Shown: positions 15,400-24,569, counted from the first letter of the stretch. The stretch is 64,000 nt of DNA from JAHEEL01 sp963715255 (GCA_963715255.1 CAVQRN010000002.1:62001-126000), one strand, 5' to 3'. Translations and numbers: made by a program. The notes: generated from the letters alone by a model not told the origin.

Positions 15400-18051
15400 C
15401 TAGACCAGCGGTTCGGCCCCAACGGCGCCGTGACAGCGCTTGTACTTCTTCCCCGACCCGCATGGGCACGGAGCGTTGCGCCCCACCTTCTCACCCGTTC
15501 GAATGATCTGCTTCTGCTTGAGCTGTTGAACAGACTTCGCCGACGAAGTGGTCACCTGCGCCTTCGGTGCTTCCTGCTGCTGGACCACGTCGACGTGGAA
15601 CATGTAGCGGGTGGCGTCGTACTTCACGGCGTCAATCAATTCCTCGAAGTAGTTGAAGCCCTCACGCTGGTACTCGACCAGTGGATCCTTCTGACCCATC
15701 GCGCGCAGACCGATGCCGGAGCGGAGGTAGTCCATCTCGGCGAGATGCTCCCTCCACTTGTTGTCGATGACTGAGAGCGTGACCGTGCGCTCGAGTTGAC
15801 GCATGACCGTGTCACCGAACTGCGCCTCCCGGGCCGCGTACACGGCGTCGGCATCGGTCACGTACGCGTCGATGATCTCGTCAGAGGTGAGTGTCTCCGG
15901 GTCGCTGAACGACGCGCTGCTGATCGTCGGATCGTAGAGGGCCTTCATTCGGACCTCGAATTCGGCCCAATCCCAATCAGAAGAATCGGTGCCTTCCGTC
16001 ATCGTCTCGACCTCGAACTCGATGGCCGCAGCGCGCCACCCAGCGAGCAGTCCGTCGGTGCTCGTGCCGTCGAGAATCTGGTTCCGCCACTTGTAGATGA
16101 TCTGACGCTGGGTGTTCATCACCTCGTCGTACTTGAGCACGTTCTTGCGGATCTCGAAGTTCTGTGCTTCTACTTGCGTCTGCGCACGCTCTATCGCCTT
16201 CGACACCATCTTGTGCTCGATCGGGACGTCCGGCGGAATCCGCAGTCTCTCCATGATCGAAGCCACGCGTTCGTTGGCGAACCGGCGCATGAGGTCGTCT
16301 TCAAGCGACAGATAGAACCGAGACTCACCTGGATCGCCCTGCCTGCCGGAACGGCCTCGCAGCTGGTTGTCGATTCGGCGCGAGTCGTGCCGTTCGGTGC
16401 CGAGCACATACAAGCCGCCCGCATCGAGCACCTGTTGCCTCTGCTGTCGCGTCTCTGCAGCGAATCGCTCGATGGAATCGGTGAACGCTGCCTCGTACCC
16501 CGGATCGTCCGCTGGTATCTCTCTGCGGATCATCTCGGCTCGAGCGAGTTCCTCGGGATTCCCGCCGAGCTGGATGTCGACCCCTCGTCCCGCCATATTC
16601 GTCGCGACCGTGACCGCTCCAAGCTGGCCAGCCTGGGCGATGATGTGGGCCTCTCGCTCATGCTGCTTGGCGTTGAGGACTTCGTGTTTGATGCCCCGGC
16701 GCTTCAACGTGTTGGCGAGGCGCTCAGATTTCTCGATCGACACGGTTCCGACGAGGACGGGCTGGCCGCGGCGGCTGCGTTCTTCGATGTCGTCGGCGAG
16801 CGCGGCGAACTTGTGATCCTCGTCGAGGTAGACGACGTCGGCCTGGTCGATGCGAGCGACCGGCTCATTCGTCGGGATGTCGAGCACGTCGAGTCCATAG
16901 ATCCCATGGAACTCCCCGGCTTCGGTAAGGGCCGTGCCGGTCATCCCCGAGAGCTTCTCATACATCCGGAAGTAGTTCTGAAGGGTGATCGTGGCGAGGG
17001 TCTGGTTCTCCTCTTTGATGTGGACACCCTCCTTCGCCTCGATCGCCTGGTGGAGGCCCTCGGAGTAGCGCCGGCCTTCGAGCACCCGACCGGTGAACTC
17101 GTCCACGATCATGATCTCACCGTTCTTGATGAGGTAGTCGACGTCGAGGTGATAGAGCCCGGTCGCCTTCAATGCCACGTCGAGGTGGTGGATGAAGTCA
17201 ACGTTGGCATAGTCGTACATGTTCTCGACGCCGAGAATCTGCTCGACGCGGGTAACGCCGGTCTCGGTGACGATGACCTGCCGCTTCTTCTCGTCGATCT
17301 CGTAGTGCTCATCTCTTCGAAGTCGCTCGACGATGCGGGCGAAGTCCCGATACCACTTCCCGGTCTCGCCGACCCTCCCGGAGATGATGAGCGGGGTCCT
17401 GGCTTCGTCGATGAGGATCGAATCGACCTCGTCGACAATGCCAAAGTAGTGGCCCCGCTGGGTACGGTCCTCGGGGCGCATCGTCATGTTGTCCCTGAGG
17501 TAGTCGAATCCGAACTCGTTGTTCGTCCCGTACGTGATGTCTGCGCGGTATGCCGGCCTTCGCTCCTGTGGCGTCATCTCGGACTGGATGAGTCCGACGT
17601 CGAGACCAAGGAATCGGTGGATCTGTCCCATCCAATTCGAGTCGCGCGCTGCCAGGTAGTCGTTGACCGTGACGATGTGGACACCCTCGCCGGCGAGCGC
17701 GTTCAGGTAGGACGGCATCGTCGAGACCAGCGTCTTTCCCTCGCCGGTGCGCATCTCGGAGATCATCCCCCGATGGAGCGTGCCGGCCCCAATGACCTGG
17801 ACATCGAAATGACGCTGACCGAGCGTTCGCTTCGCCGCCTCACGAACAACGGCGAAGGCCTCTTCCTCAAGATCGTCAACCGGTTCGCCGTTCCGGACGC
17901 GGTTGCGGAACTCAGCGGTCTTCGCGACCAGATCGGCGTCGCTCAATCGCTCAGTCTCCGGCTCGAGCGCGTTGACGCGGGTGACGAGCCCCTCAAGTTC
18001 CTTGAGGCGCTTGCCCTCCCCAATCCGAAGAGCTTTAGAGAAGATGGACAT
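15400..18051 (-). CDS. secA: Preprotein translocase ATPase SecA
   Basis: 883 residues. Motor that drives unfolded preproteins through SecYEG. Visible motifs: Walker A region MRTGEGKTL, DEVDSILIDEARTPLIISG, the QNYFRMYEKLSGMTGTA segment, GRGVDIQLGG, and GRSGRQGDPGESRFYLSLEDDLMRRF. The C-terminal SEC-C zinc finger is complete (CPCGSGKKYKRCHG), which is often associated with SecB or ribosome contact. Start MSIFSKALRIGEG. A long open frame on the opposite strand is only its shadow. Confidence 0.97.
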   Translation of the reverse strand: MSIFSKALRIGEGKRLKELEGLVTRVNALEPETERLSDADLVAKTAEFRNRVRNGEPVDDLEEEAFAVVREAAKRTLGQRHFDVQVIGAGTLHRGMISEMRTGEGKTLVSTMPSYLNALAGEGVHIVTVNDYLAARDSNWMGQIHRFLGLDVGLIQSEMTPQERRPAYRADITYGTNNEFGFDYLRDNMTMRPEDRTQRGHYFGIVDEVDSILIDEARTPLIISGRVGETGKWYRDFARIVERLRRDEHYEIDEKKRQVIVTETGVTRVEQILGVENMYDYANVDFIHHLDVALKATGLYHLDVDYLIKNGEIMIVDEFTGRVLEGRRYSEGLHQAIEAKEGVHIKEENQTLATITLQNYFRMYEKLSGMTGTALTEAGEFHGIYGLDVLDIPTNEPVARIDQADVVYLDEDHKFAALADDIEERSRRGQPVLVGTVSIEKSERLANTLKRRGIKHEVLNAKQHEREAHIIAQAGQLGAVTVATNMAGRGVDIQLGGNPEELARAEMIRREIPADDPGYEAAFTDSIERFAAETRQQRQQVLDAGGLYVLGTERHDSRRIDNQLRGRSGRQGDPGESRFYLSLEDDLMRRFANERVASIMERLRIPPDVPIEHKMVSKAIERAQTQVEAQNFEIRKNVLKYDEVMNTQRQIIYKWRNQILDGTSTDGLLAGWRAAAIEFEVETMTEGTDSSDWDWAEFEVRMKALYDPTISSASFSDPETLTSDEIIDAYVTDADAVYAAREAQFGDTVMRQLERTVTLSVIDNKWREHLAEMDYLRSGIGLRAMGQKDPLVEYQREGFNYFEELIDAVKYDATRYMFHVDVVQQQEAPKAQVTTSSAKSVQQLKQKQIIRTGEKVGRNAPCPCGSGKKYKRCHGAVGAEPLV

Positions 18052-18105
18052 GGCGGCGAATACTACGGGGGCCGTTGGCTTGTTGAGCGAGTGTGAGATG
18101 GCGGA

Positions 18106-18137
18106 GTAGCCGAGTAGCTGAGTAGCCGAGTGGTCGA
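18106..18137 (+). repeat. GTAGCYGA octamer array (4 units), left side of the four-helix-bundle gene
   Basis: Units GTAGCCGA, GTAGCTGA, GTAGCCGA, GTGGTCGA on the + strand, in the gap between the secA start and the end of the four-helix-bundle gene. An array in the opposite orientation lies at 18598-18629, so the small gene is bracketed by inverted arrays. Confidence 0.72.
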
Positions 18138-18150
18138 ACGAAGTGTCGCG

Positions 18151-18504
18151 TCATGAGCGGACGTTGGCCTTCAGTCTCAGCAGCATTCGCCTGATTGCGC
18201 CGACCTCGGCAAGATGATCATCGGCGACGCCACGGGGAACTGCTCCCAGATCTCTCGCCAGGAGGAGATGACTCTCAAGTTCAGCCGCGGAGCCGAGAGC
18301 GATCGTCAGGAACCTGCGGAACTCCCTCACCGACTCTCGTCCCGCTCCCTCTGCAATATTCGCGGGAATGGACATCGCTGCCCGTGTGATCTGATCGCCG
18401 AGGCCGAAGCGGTGGCGGCCACTCAACCCGTCGGCCGTCCGATGGATGTCGAGAGCAAGATGGTGAGCTCGTTGCCACACATCGAGTCTTCTGAAGTTCC
18501 GCAT
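18151..18504 (-). CDS. Four helix bundle protein (23S rRNA intervening-sequence protein family)
   Basis: 117 residues from ATG 18504, where ACGGGGA serves as RBS and MRNFRRLDVWQRAHHLALDIHR is the typical family start; an upstream frame adds 24 unrelated residues. The conserved core FGLGDQITRAAMSIPANIAEGAGR and the FLTIALGSAAELESHLLLARDLG segment identify the S23/avd-like four-helix-bundle family. These small basic proteins are found in rRNA intervening sequences, diversity-generating retroelements and as orphan genes. No reverse transcriptase or rRNA is nearby, so it is an orphan copy. It is flanked by inverted octamer arrays. Confidence 0.85.
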   Translation of the reverse strand: MRNFRRLDVWQRAHHLALDIHRTADGLSGRHRFGLGDQITRAAMSIPANIAEGAGRESVREFRRFLTIALGSAAELESHLLLARDLGAVPRGVADDHLAEVGAIRRMLLRLKANVRS

Positions 18505-18597
18505 TTCCCCGTCATACATGAAGAGAGCGGTGGGTTCTAGACGCTCGTGTGCCGGAGCTCGAACTGCCGGGATCACCGTCTACAAGCTGAGTCTTCC

Positions 18598-18629
18598 TCG
18601 GCTACTCGGCTACTCGGCTACTCAGCTAG
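18598..18629 (-). repeat. GTAGCYGA octamer array (4 units) after the response regulator
   Basis: Minus-strand units CTAGCTGA, GTAGCCGA, GTAGCCGA, GTAGCCGA begin immediately after the TGA of the response regulator gene (18632-18630). The array is inverted relative to 18106-18137. Confidence 0.75.
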
Positions 18630-19280
18630 TCAATCCAGACTGATCAGGTCTTCCCGTACCGCGTACAGGACTGCCTCGTTCCTGGAGTGGAAACCGAGTT
18701 TGTCGAGGATGTTCCTGATGTGGTTCTTCACCGTGTTCTCGGAGATGAACAGGTCCGTGCCGATCTCGCGGCTCGTCTGTCCCTGTGCCACGAGTCCAAG
18801 GACCTCGATCTCACGCCCGGTCAACACCGGCTTCCTCGATTGCAGCAGCTCCTGGTGGCGGAGCAACTGCCGGGTCACATCGAGGAGCTTTCCTGCCATG
18901 TTCGGGGAAATGGCAGCCCCGCCGTTCTCAACAGCGTTGAGGGCTCCGACCAGGGCGTCGAACGGGGCGTCCTTCGTGACGTATCCGCGAGCCCCGGCTT
19001 TGATGCCAACGAGGAGGTCCTCCTCCGATTCGCTCGCAGTGAGCAGAATGACGTGCGCTCCCGGAGCGACGGCGCTGATCTTCTCGACGACCTCGAGGCC
19101 CGAGATGCCGGGCATCAGGATGTCGAGCAGGACCAGATCCGGTTGATACTCCTCGGCAGCGGAGACTGCCCCTTCTGCGTCGCCTGACTGGGCAATGACC
19201 TCGAATCCGGCGTCTTTCAGTGCTGATGCCAGTCCTGCTCTGAACAGCGGCACATCGTCAACAATGAGCAGTCTCTTCAT
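18630..19280 (-). CDS. NarL/FixJ-family response regulator
   Basis: 216 residues. The receiver domain has DD at 8-9, phospho-acceptor D53 in LLDILMP, T in ILLTASES and K in YVTKDAP. A LuxR-type HTH domain occupies about 150-212 (LTGREIEVLGLVAQGQTSREIG, ISENTVKNHIRNILDKLG). No histidine kinase gene is adjacent, so the signal is unknown. Its position between hpf and secA is common in actinobacteria. Confidence 0.93.
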   Translation of the reverse strand: MKRLLIVDDVPLFRAGLASALKDAGFEVIAQSGDAEGAVSAAEEYQPDLVLLDILMPGISGLEVVEKISAVAPGAHVILLTASESEEDLLVGIKAGARGYVTKDAPFDALVGALNAVENGGAAISPNMAGKLLDVTRQLLRHQELLQSRKPVLTGREIEVLGLVAQGQTSREIGTDLFISENTVKNHIRNILDKLGFHSRNEAVLYAVREDLISLD

Positions 19281-19304
19281 CTCGACTCAGTACTCCCGCT
19301 CGGC

Positions 19305-19853
19305 TTACTCCGGTTCGATCATCCCGAGATCGCCGTCTCGCCGGTAATAGAGCACCGACTGTCTGCCTGTGTCCGCGTCGAGGAAGACGAAGAAGTCGTG
19401 TCCGAGCATCTCCATCTGCAATGCAGCTTCCTCGACCGACATGGGCCGCATCGCGAATCGTTTTCTCTTCACGATGACAGCGTCTCGGTCATGTAGGTCA
19501 TCGACCGTGTTGCCGGGTGGGTTGAGGTCTTTGTGGCCAGCTTTGCGGGATCGCTGAATGAGTCGTTCTTTGAGCCTTCGGAGTTGCCGTTCGTACTTGT
19601 CAGACGCGGTGTCGAGCGCCGCCCGTGCGTCGAAGGCGTTTGATTCGACGCGGACGATCTGGCCGGCGGCGGTAGAGGTGATCTCGACGCGATATCTGGC
19701 GTCGGTCTGCCTCGGATTGCCGTTCTCGGAGAACTCAACGTCGACATTGGTCACGTCGTCGAAGATCCTCCCTGCATGCTCAACCTTCTCATGAGCGAGA
19801 TCGCGGACATCGTCTGCAATCTCGGTGTTCCACGCGTGGATCCGAACGTTCAC
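19305..19853 (-). CDS. hpf: Long-form ribosome hibernation promoting factor
   Basis: 182 residues, GTG start with AAGGAG five nt upstream. The N-terminal ~100 residues are the S30AE/RaiA domain that blocks the 30S tRNA/mRNA channel. The C-terminal ~55 residues (IVKRKRFAMRPMSVEEAALQ, GHDFFVFLDADTG, LYYRRDGDLGMIEP) are the dimerisation domain of the long form, which makes 100S ribosomes. Upstream of secA as usual in actinobacteria. Confidence 0.94.
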   Translation of the reverse strand: MNVRIHAWNTEIADDVRDLAHEKVEHAGRIFDDVTNVDVEFSENGNPRQTDARYRVEITSTAAGQIVRVESNAFDARAALDTASDKYERQLRRLKERLIQRSRKAGHKDLNPPGNTVDDLHDRDAVIVKRKRFAMRPMSVEEAALQMEMLGHDFFVFLDADTGRQSVLYYRRDGDLGMIEPE

Positions 19854-19978
19854 TCGTGCTCCTTCGCATCATGACGATGGCCCCTCCGGGCTCCTCCCGG
19901 GCGCGTCGAATCGACCGGTCTCGGTCGTACGGGCACGGAGGGCGCTTTGATCGGTCGGACCGCTCAACGGTTGAACCG

Positions 19979-20623
19979 TCACCGCACCTCCATGGGGCTT
20001 TCTCCTGCCTCCATCCTACTCGCGCAGGTCGCAACCAGCACGAGAGTCGGAAGATCGTTGAGTGCCGCGGCCGCTGCACGGGCCGTCACTCCCGTCGTGA
20101 GCACATCATCGACGAGCGCCGCGTATCTTGGAACGACCGAGCCGGAAGGGGTGAAGCGCACCGCGGACCGCTCGTCCCGGCTGCGACCGGCGTGCCGTCG
20201 CCACCACAATCGGGGCCGAATCGCGTCGATGACGGGGAGCCCGGTCCGCCGTGCGACTCCCGCAGCAAGGATCGCTGCCGGATCGATGCCGTGGCGAAAT
20301 GCTCGAAGGGCGGCCCTTGGCACGGGGACGAGTGCGGTGACCGACCCGGGGAGTCTCTCCGCCATGGCATCTGCAAGCGGCTCCGCGGCAGCAACAACGG
20401 CCCGGTACTTCAACGCGTGGACGAGCCGACGTGCCGGTCCCTCGTGGACGAAGCCGGCCACACCGATCAGGCCCGCTCCAAGGGATACCTCCGGTGCAGG
20501 ACGCAGTTCAAGCCGACACCGAACGCAGAGCGAATCGGTCGCAGGCATGGTGCAAGCCAAACAGAACATGCCCCCGACCGTAAAGGCAGAGTGGGACAGA
20601 ATTCGTGAGATCAGATCGGTCAC
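19979..20623 (-). CDS. comF: ComF family phosphoribosyltransferase-like protein
   Basis: 214 residues if GTG 20623 is used. The longest frame starts at 20677, but its first codons are encoded by an octamer repeat, so that start is doubtful; ATG 20569 (MFCLAC) is another option. The N-terminal zinc-binding cysteines CLAC and CVRC are followed by VHALKYRAV and the PRPP-binding signature ALVDDVLTTGVTA. ComF proteins are linked to DNA uptake in some bacteria; here the role is only inferred. Genes downstream are hpf and secA. Confidence 0.8.
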   Translation of the reverse strand: MTDLISRILSHSAFTVGGMFCLACTMPATDSLCVRCRLELRPAPEVSLGAGLIGVAGFVHEGPARRLVHALKYRAVVAAAEPLADAMAERLPGSVTALVPVPRAALRAFRHGIDPAAILAAGVARRTGLPVIDAIRPRLWWRRHAGRSRDERSAVRFTPSGSVVPRYAALVDDVLTTGVTARAAAAALNDLPTLVLVATCASRMEAGESPMEVR

Positions 20624-20657
20624 CGGCGAATGAGACCGGTGATCCGTTTTCAAACAA

Positions 20658-20681
20658 GTAGCTGAGTAGCCGAGCAACCGA
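20658..20681 (+). repeat. GTAGCYGA octamer array (3 units) upstream of comF
   Basis: Units GTAGCTGA, GTAGCCGA, GCAACCGA on the + strand. An opposed array lies at 20728-20759, so the comF-ahcY gap holds an inverted pair with a spacer of about 46 nt. Confidence 0.68.
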
Positions 20682-20727
20682 GTCGTCGCACGAGACTGAT
20701 CCCGACAGGCAAGGTCCCCGAGTGGTC

Positions 20728-20759
20728 TCTGCTACTCCGCTACTCCGCTACTCCGCTAC
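20728..20759 (-). repeat. GTAGCGGA octamer array (4 units) after ahcY
   Basis: Minus-strand units GTAGCGGA three times, then GTAGCAGA, starting a few nt after the ahcY stop TGA (20766-20764). Inverted relative to 20658-20681. Confidence 0.72.
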
Positions 20760-20763
20760 TCGA

Positions 20764-22011
20764 TCACGTTCCTTCTTCCCACGATGTCAGGTAGCGGGCT
20801 TGTTCTTCTGTCAATGTCTCCAGTGACGCGCCCATTGCTTTGAGCTTGAGCCGAGCGACGGACTCGTCGAGCTCACGGGGCAGCGTGTACACATCGGGTG
20901 GGAGATCGCCGCCTACTTGGACAAGCCACTCTGCGGCGAGCGCCTGGTCGGCGAACGACATGTCCATCACATCGGCGGGGTGGCCCTCGGCTGCGCCCAG
21001 ATTCACCAGCCGTCCCTCAGCCACGACGATGATTCGGCGCCCATCGTCCAGTTCGAACTCCTCGAGATTCTCCCTGATCTCGCGACGAGCAACCGCCATC
21101 TGGCGAAGCCCGACCAGATCAAGTTCCACATCGAAGTGCCCGGCGTTCGCGATGAGAACGTTGTCCTTCATCACCAGGAAGTGCTCGGGTCGGAAGACGT
21201 GGATGCCGCCCGTCACCGTGAGGAAGACATCTCCAACCGGAGCCGCCTCGGCCGCCGTCATCACCCGGTAACCCTCCATCGCCGCCGAGAGTGCCCGAAT
21301 CGGGTCGACCTCGACCACGACAACACTTGCCCCGAGGCCTGATGCACGGCGGGCGATACCCCATCCACAGTCACCGAAACCTGCGACGACCACGGTACGT
21401 CCGGCGAACAGGATATTCGAAGCCCTGAGAATCCCGTCGAGCGACGACTGTCCGGTTCCGTGCCGGTTGTCGAACAGATGTTTCGTTTCGGAGTCGTTCA
21501 CGGCCACAACCGGGTAGCGAAGGACCCCCTCGGCGGCCATCGCTCGGAGGCGCAGCACGCCGGTGGTCGTCTCCTCGAGGCCTCCGAGGATCGGTTGCAG
21601 CTTCCGTTCACGATGCAGAACGGTCGTGGTGTCTGCCCCATCGTCGAACACGATGTGCGGCTCGGTGTCGAGGATTGCGTTGATGTGTCGGTAGAAGGTA
21701 TCGGGATCCTCACCGCGCACTGCGTACACGGGGATGCCGTCATCAACGAGCGCCGCAGCCACGTCATCCTGGGTCGAAAGAGGGTTCGAAGCGCACAGGG
21801 CCACCGATGCCCCACCGACGCGCAGCGTTTGCATCAGCGTCGCAGTCTCGGTCGTTACGTGCATGCAGGCAGCGACCCGGATACCCTCCAGCGGTCGTTC
21901 GGCCTCGAACCGTTCCCGGATCGCAGCAAGGACCGGCATTCTGCGGTCGGCCCACGCGATTCGCCGATGCCCTTCGAATGCGAGTGACGAATCAGCGATG
22001 TCATAGTTCAT
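20764..22011 (-). CDS. ahcY: Adenosylhomocysteinase (short, archaeal/Thermotoga-like form)
   Basis: 415 residues from ATG 22011, in an ATGA overlap with the upstream isomerase gene and with GGGAG as RBS. It hydrolyses S-adenosylhomocysteine to adenosine and homocysteine using bound NAD. Seen: ACMHVTTETA, NDSETKHLFDNRHGTGQSS, the NAD-binding loop VVVAGFGDCGWGIA, and HFDVELDL. The size is that of the shorter form lacking the ~40-residue insertion of eukaryotic enzymes. The C terminus KLKAMGASLETLTEEQARYL is typical. It closes the manB-Trm112-pgi-ahcY unit. Confidence 0.95.
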   Translation of the reverse strand: MNYDIADSSLAFEGHRRIAWADRRMPVLAAIRERFEAERPLEGIRVAACMHVTTETATLMQTLRVGGASVALCASNPLSTQDDVAAALVDDGIPVYAVRGEDPDTFYRHINAILDTEPHIVFDDGADTTTVLHRERKLQPILGGLEETTTGVLRLRAMAAEGVLRYPVVAVNDSETKHLFDNRHGTGQSSLDGILRASNILFAGRTVVVAGFGDCGWGIARRASGLGASVVVVEVDPIRALSAAMEGYRVMTAAEAAPVGDVFLTVTGGIHVFRPEHFLVMKDNVLIANAGHFDVELDLVGLRQMAVARREIRENLEEFELDDGRRIIVVAEGRLVNLGAAEGHPADVMDMSFADQALAAEWLVQVGGDLPPDVYTLPRELDESVARLKLKAMGASLETLTEEQARYLTSWEEGT

Positions 22012-23000
22012 GGTGCTCCCTTCGCGAGCATGGTCTTGAAAGCCTCGAGGGTCTTCACTGGTGTCGGGTCGATTCCTGCCGCTTCCGCCATTGCCACGGA
22101 CGCGACGTCCCCGACGACGGCAAGGCTGAAGAAGCGGGCGAGCGAGCTGTCTCCGGATGAGCGGACGTCGCCGACGCGGCGGACCTTCCCGGAGAGCACC
22201 GTGCCTGAGAGATCCAACCGACGGGCCACGCTCGGATGATCGGCGGAGTCCCTCAGGTAGATCACGCCGAATGCGCCGCTCGACTCGCGTTGCCACCCTT
22301 CGAGTTCGTTGTGGTTCATTTCGGGGACGGTCCCTGAGAACGCGGGGAGCTTCGCGTTCTCGTTGATCTGAGTCTTCCACCGGTACGCCGCCGTTGAGCC
22401 GACGCCACGACCGCCGTAGATGACGGCTGTTCTCTCGCCGAGACCGGCAGCGAGATCGCGTCCGAGCTGCACCGCGCCGCCGCTCCCTCCGTCGAGTAGT
22501 CGATCGACGACGTCTGCGGCTTCGCCGAGCGCGGCATCGGCGTTCCGAACATGGCCGCCGGCGCCGAGCATCGCAGTCACGGCCGCAGTCTGATATCCGA
22601 CGCCGGCCCTTGGTTGGAGACCCCCCGGAACTTCCACGTACGGGATGCCCCGCTCTCCTGCAATCTCACCGAGGCGGCCGCCCGAGGCGACAGCAGCCAG
22701 ATCGAGACCAGCAGAGATCGCTTGATCGACCCCCGAGAGCACCTCTTCGGTGTTCCCGCTGTAGGAGACGGCGAGCACCGTGACACCTCCCTCCGTCGCC
22801 CATGCAGGGAGCCCGTACCCACGGTGGACGACCATCGGAACGCGCAGCGTCGATGCGAGCGTTCCGATGGTGGCCGCCATCGCCGACCCTCCCATGCCGA
22901 GCAGCACGATCGGCCCGTCGGACCGCAATGGAGCGACGTCCTGGCCGATTCCCCACCGGAGTTGCTCCGGCAGGCTCAGGATGTCATTGAACATCGTCAT
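22008..23000 (-). CDS. Bifunctional phosphoglucose/phosphomannose isomerase
   Basis: 330 residues from ATG 23000, chosen because it forms an ATGA overlap with the Trm112 gene; the longer frame reads through that gene. An N-terminal SIS domain (IVLLGMGGSAMAATIG, AVSYSGNTEEVLSG) is followed by the C-terminal domain with the catalytic-region signature SGTVPEMNHNELEGW. Interconverts glucose-6-P, fructose-6-P and mannose-6-P, feeding the adjacent phosphomannomutase. Confidence 0.9.
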   Translation of the reverse strand: MTMFNDILSLPEQLRWGIGQDVAPLRSDGPIVLLGMGGSAMAATIGTLASTLRVPMVVHRGYGLPAWATEGGVTVLAVSYSGNTEEVLSGVDQAISAGLDLAAVASGGRLGEIAGERGIPYVEVPGGLQPRAGVGYQTAAVTAMLGAGGHVRNADAALGEAADVVDRLLDGGSGGAVQLGRDLAAGLGERTAVIYGGRGVGSTAAYRWKTQINENAKLPAFSGTVPEMNHNELEGWQRESSGAFGVIYLRDSADHPSVARRLDLSGTVLSGKVRRVGDVRSSGDSSLARFFSLAVVGDVASVAMAEAAGIDPTPVKTLEAFKTMLAKGAP

Positions 23001-23179
23001 TGATCGGAAGGAATGGCTTCGTCGATCAGCATGACGGGAATGCCGTCTCGAACCGGATACTGAAGCCCGCAGTCCGAGCAGACGAGTGCCGGGGGTTCGG
23101 GACGCACGATGAGCGTTCCCGTGCAGGACGGGCATTGCATGATCTCTAGCAACGCCGGGTCGATCAGATGGTCAGTCAC
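22997..23179 (-). CDS. Trm112-family zinc-ribbon protein
   Basis: 60 residues. CPSC and CSDC pairs flank a short sheet (LVCSDCGLQYPVRDGIPVML), the pattern of the UPF0434/Trm112 family. Eukaryotic Trm112 activates methyltransferases; bacterial roles are unknown. It overlaps the genes on both sides, so it belongs to the same transcript. Confidence 0.9.
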   Translation of the reverse strand: MTDHLIDPALLEIMQCPSCTGTLIVRPEPPALVCSDCGLQYPVRDGIPVMLIDEAIPSDQ

Positions 23180-24513
23180 GGTCCCTCCTGGATGATCGAT
23201 GCCACCGCCGCGACGAGTTCGTCAACCCTGGCGGCGTCTGGTGCTTCTGCGTTGAGCCTGAGCTTGGGCTCGGTATTCGAAGGTCGGAGATTGAACCACC
23301 GGTCGCCGAGGTCGACGGTCAGTCCGTCGAGATAGTCGATCTGGGCATCGCGGTATGCAGCAGCCACCGCAGCGGTAGCCACCGTTTGGTCTTCGACGTC
23401 GTAGTTGATCTCGCCCGACCCGGCGTACGGCTCGTAGTCGAGACGGAGTTCGGAGAGCGGGCGCCCGTCCTCCGACATCACCTGCATCAATACGAGCATT
23501 GCGAGAATTCCGGAATCGGCGCGGTAGTTGTCTCGGAAGTAGTAGTGACCGGAGTGTTCACCACCAAACACGGCACCGGTCTCCTTCATGACTTGCTTGA
23601 TGAACGAGTGCCCGACTCTTGTCCGCACCGGAACACCCCCCGCACGCTGAACCCTCTCGGGAACTGCCTTCGAACAGATGAGGTTGTGCACAATCGATGC
23701 GCCGGGCTCTCTCCTGAGGAACCAGTCGCCGATGATCGCCGTCGTCGTGCTGCCGGGCAGCGGGACACCCCGGTCGTCGATGAAGAACGCTCGGTCGGCA
23801 TCGCCATCGAACGCGACGCCAAGGTCCGGGTTCGTCTCATCCATCAAGGCGAGAAGATCGGCGAGGTTCTCCGGCCTGAGTGGATCGGCCGGGTGGTTCG
23901 GGAAGGTCCCGTCCGGTTCGAGGTAGAGGCCGATGAGCCGGGCCGGCAGCCGCTCGAACACCGTCGGCAGGGCGATACCGGCCATTCCGTTGCCTCCGTC
24001 TGCAGCAACGGTCAGCTCCGAGAACACCCTGGCATCGATAACGCCGAAGAGATGATCGACGTATCCAACGAGGATGTCGACGACCTCAATCGAGCCGCGA
24101 TCATCCTGTGCCACCTGTTTCGAGACGGCGATCCGCTTGATGTCCTTCAGTCCCGATTCCTCACCGACCGGCGCAGCGCCGGCGAGACAGAACTTCAACC
24201 CGTTGTACTCGGGCGGATTGTGAGATGCCGTCACGACCACGCCGGGAAGATCCATCGACCCGGATGCGAAGTAGAGACCATCGGTTGTGATCTCGCCGAG
24301 ATCAACCACGTCGGTCCCCGCGGCGGTAATCCCGTCGATGAGGGCGTCAACGATCGCAGGCGACGAGACCCGACAATCCCGTCCAACGGCGATTCGATCG
24401 GCGTCGGCGAATGTGGCAAAGCCGTACCCGATCCGTCGAGCCGCCTCCTCGTCGATCTCAGACGGGTAGAGGCCTCGGACGTCGTACGCCTTGAAGATGC
24501 TGTCAAGATCCAT
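23176..24513 (-). CDS. manB: Phosphomannomutase/phosphoglucomutase
   Basis: 445 residues, alpha-D-phosphohexomutase family. Phosphoserine loop VVTASHNPPEYNG (S97), Mg-binding loop FDGDADRAF (235-243), sugar-binding GEHSGHYYFRD and the C-terminal phosphate site RPSNTEPKLRLN. Makes mannose-1-P or glucose-1-P for glycans. First gene of the minus-strand unit, divergent from the glycosyltransferase at 24586. Confidence 0.95.
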   Translation of the reverse strand: MDLDSIFKAYDVRGLYPSEIDEEAARRIGYGFATFADADRIAVGRDCRVSSPAIVDALIDGITAAGTDVVDLGEITTDGLYFASGSMDLPGVVVTASHNPPEYNGLKFCLAGAAPVGEESGLKDIKRIAVSKQVAQDDRGSIEVVDILVGYVDHLFGVIDARVFSELTVAADGGNGMAGIALPTVFERLPARLIGLYLEPDGTFPNHPADPLRPENLADLLALMDETNPDLGVAFDGDADRAFFIDDRGVPLPGSTTTAIIGDWFLRREPGASIVHNLICSKAVPERVQRAGGVPVRTRVGHSFIKQVMKETGAVFGGEHSGHYYFRDNYRADSGILAMLVLMQVMSEDGRPLSELRLDYEPYAGSGEINYDVEDQTVATAAVAAAYRDAQIDYLDGLTVDLGDRWFNLRPSNTEPKLRLNAEAPDAARVDELVAAVASIIQEGP

Positions 24514-24569
24514 GGTGGGATTGTACGGTCGCCCCGGCGCGGGCCGAGTACCTGTCTCCGATCCCTTCC

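Noticed and set aside
15796..18096. 766-residue open frame on the + strand
   Set aside because: It lies fully antisense to secA; such long mirror frames arise from codon bias in GC-rich genes and the translation has no recognisable motif.
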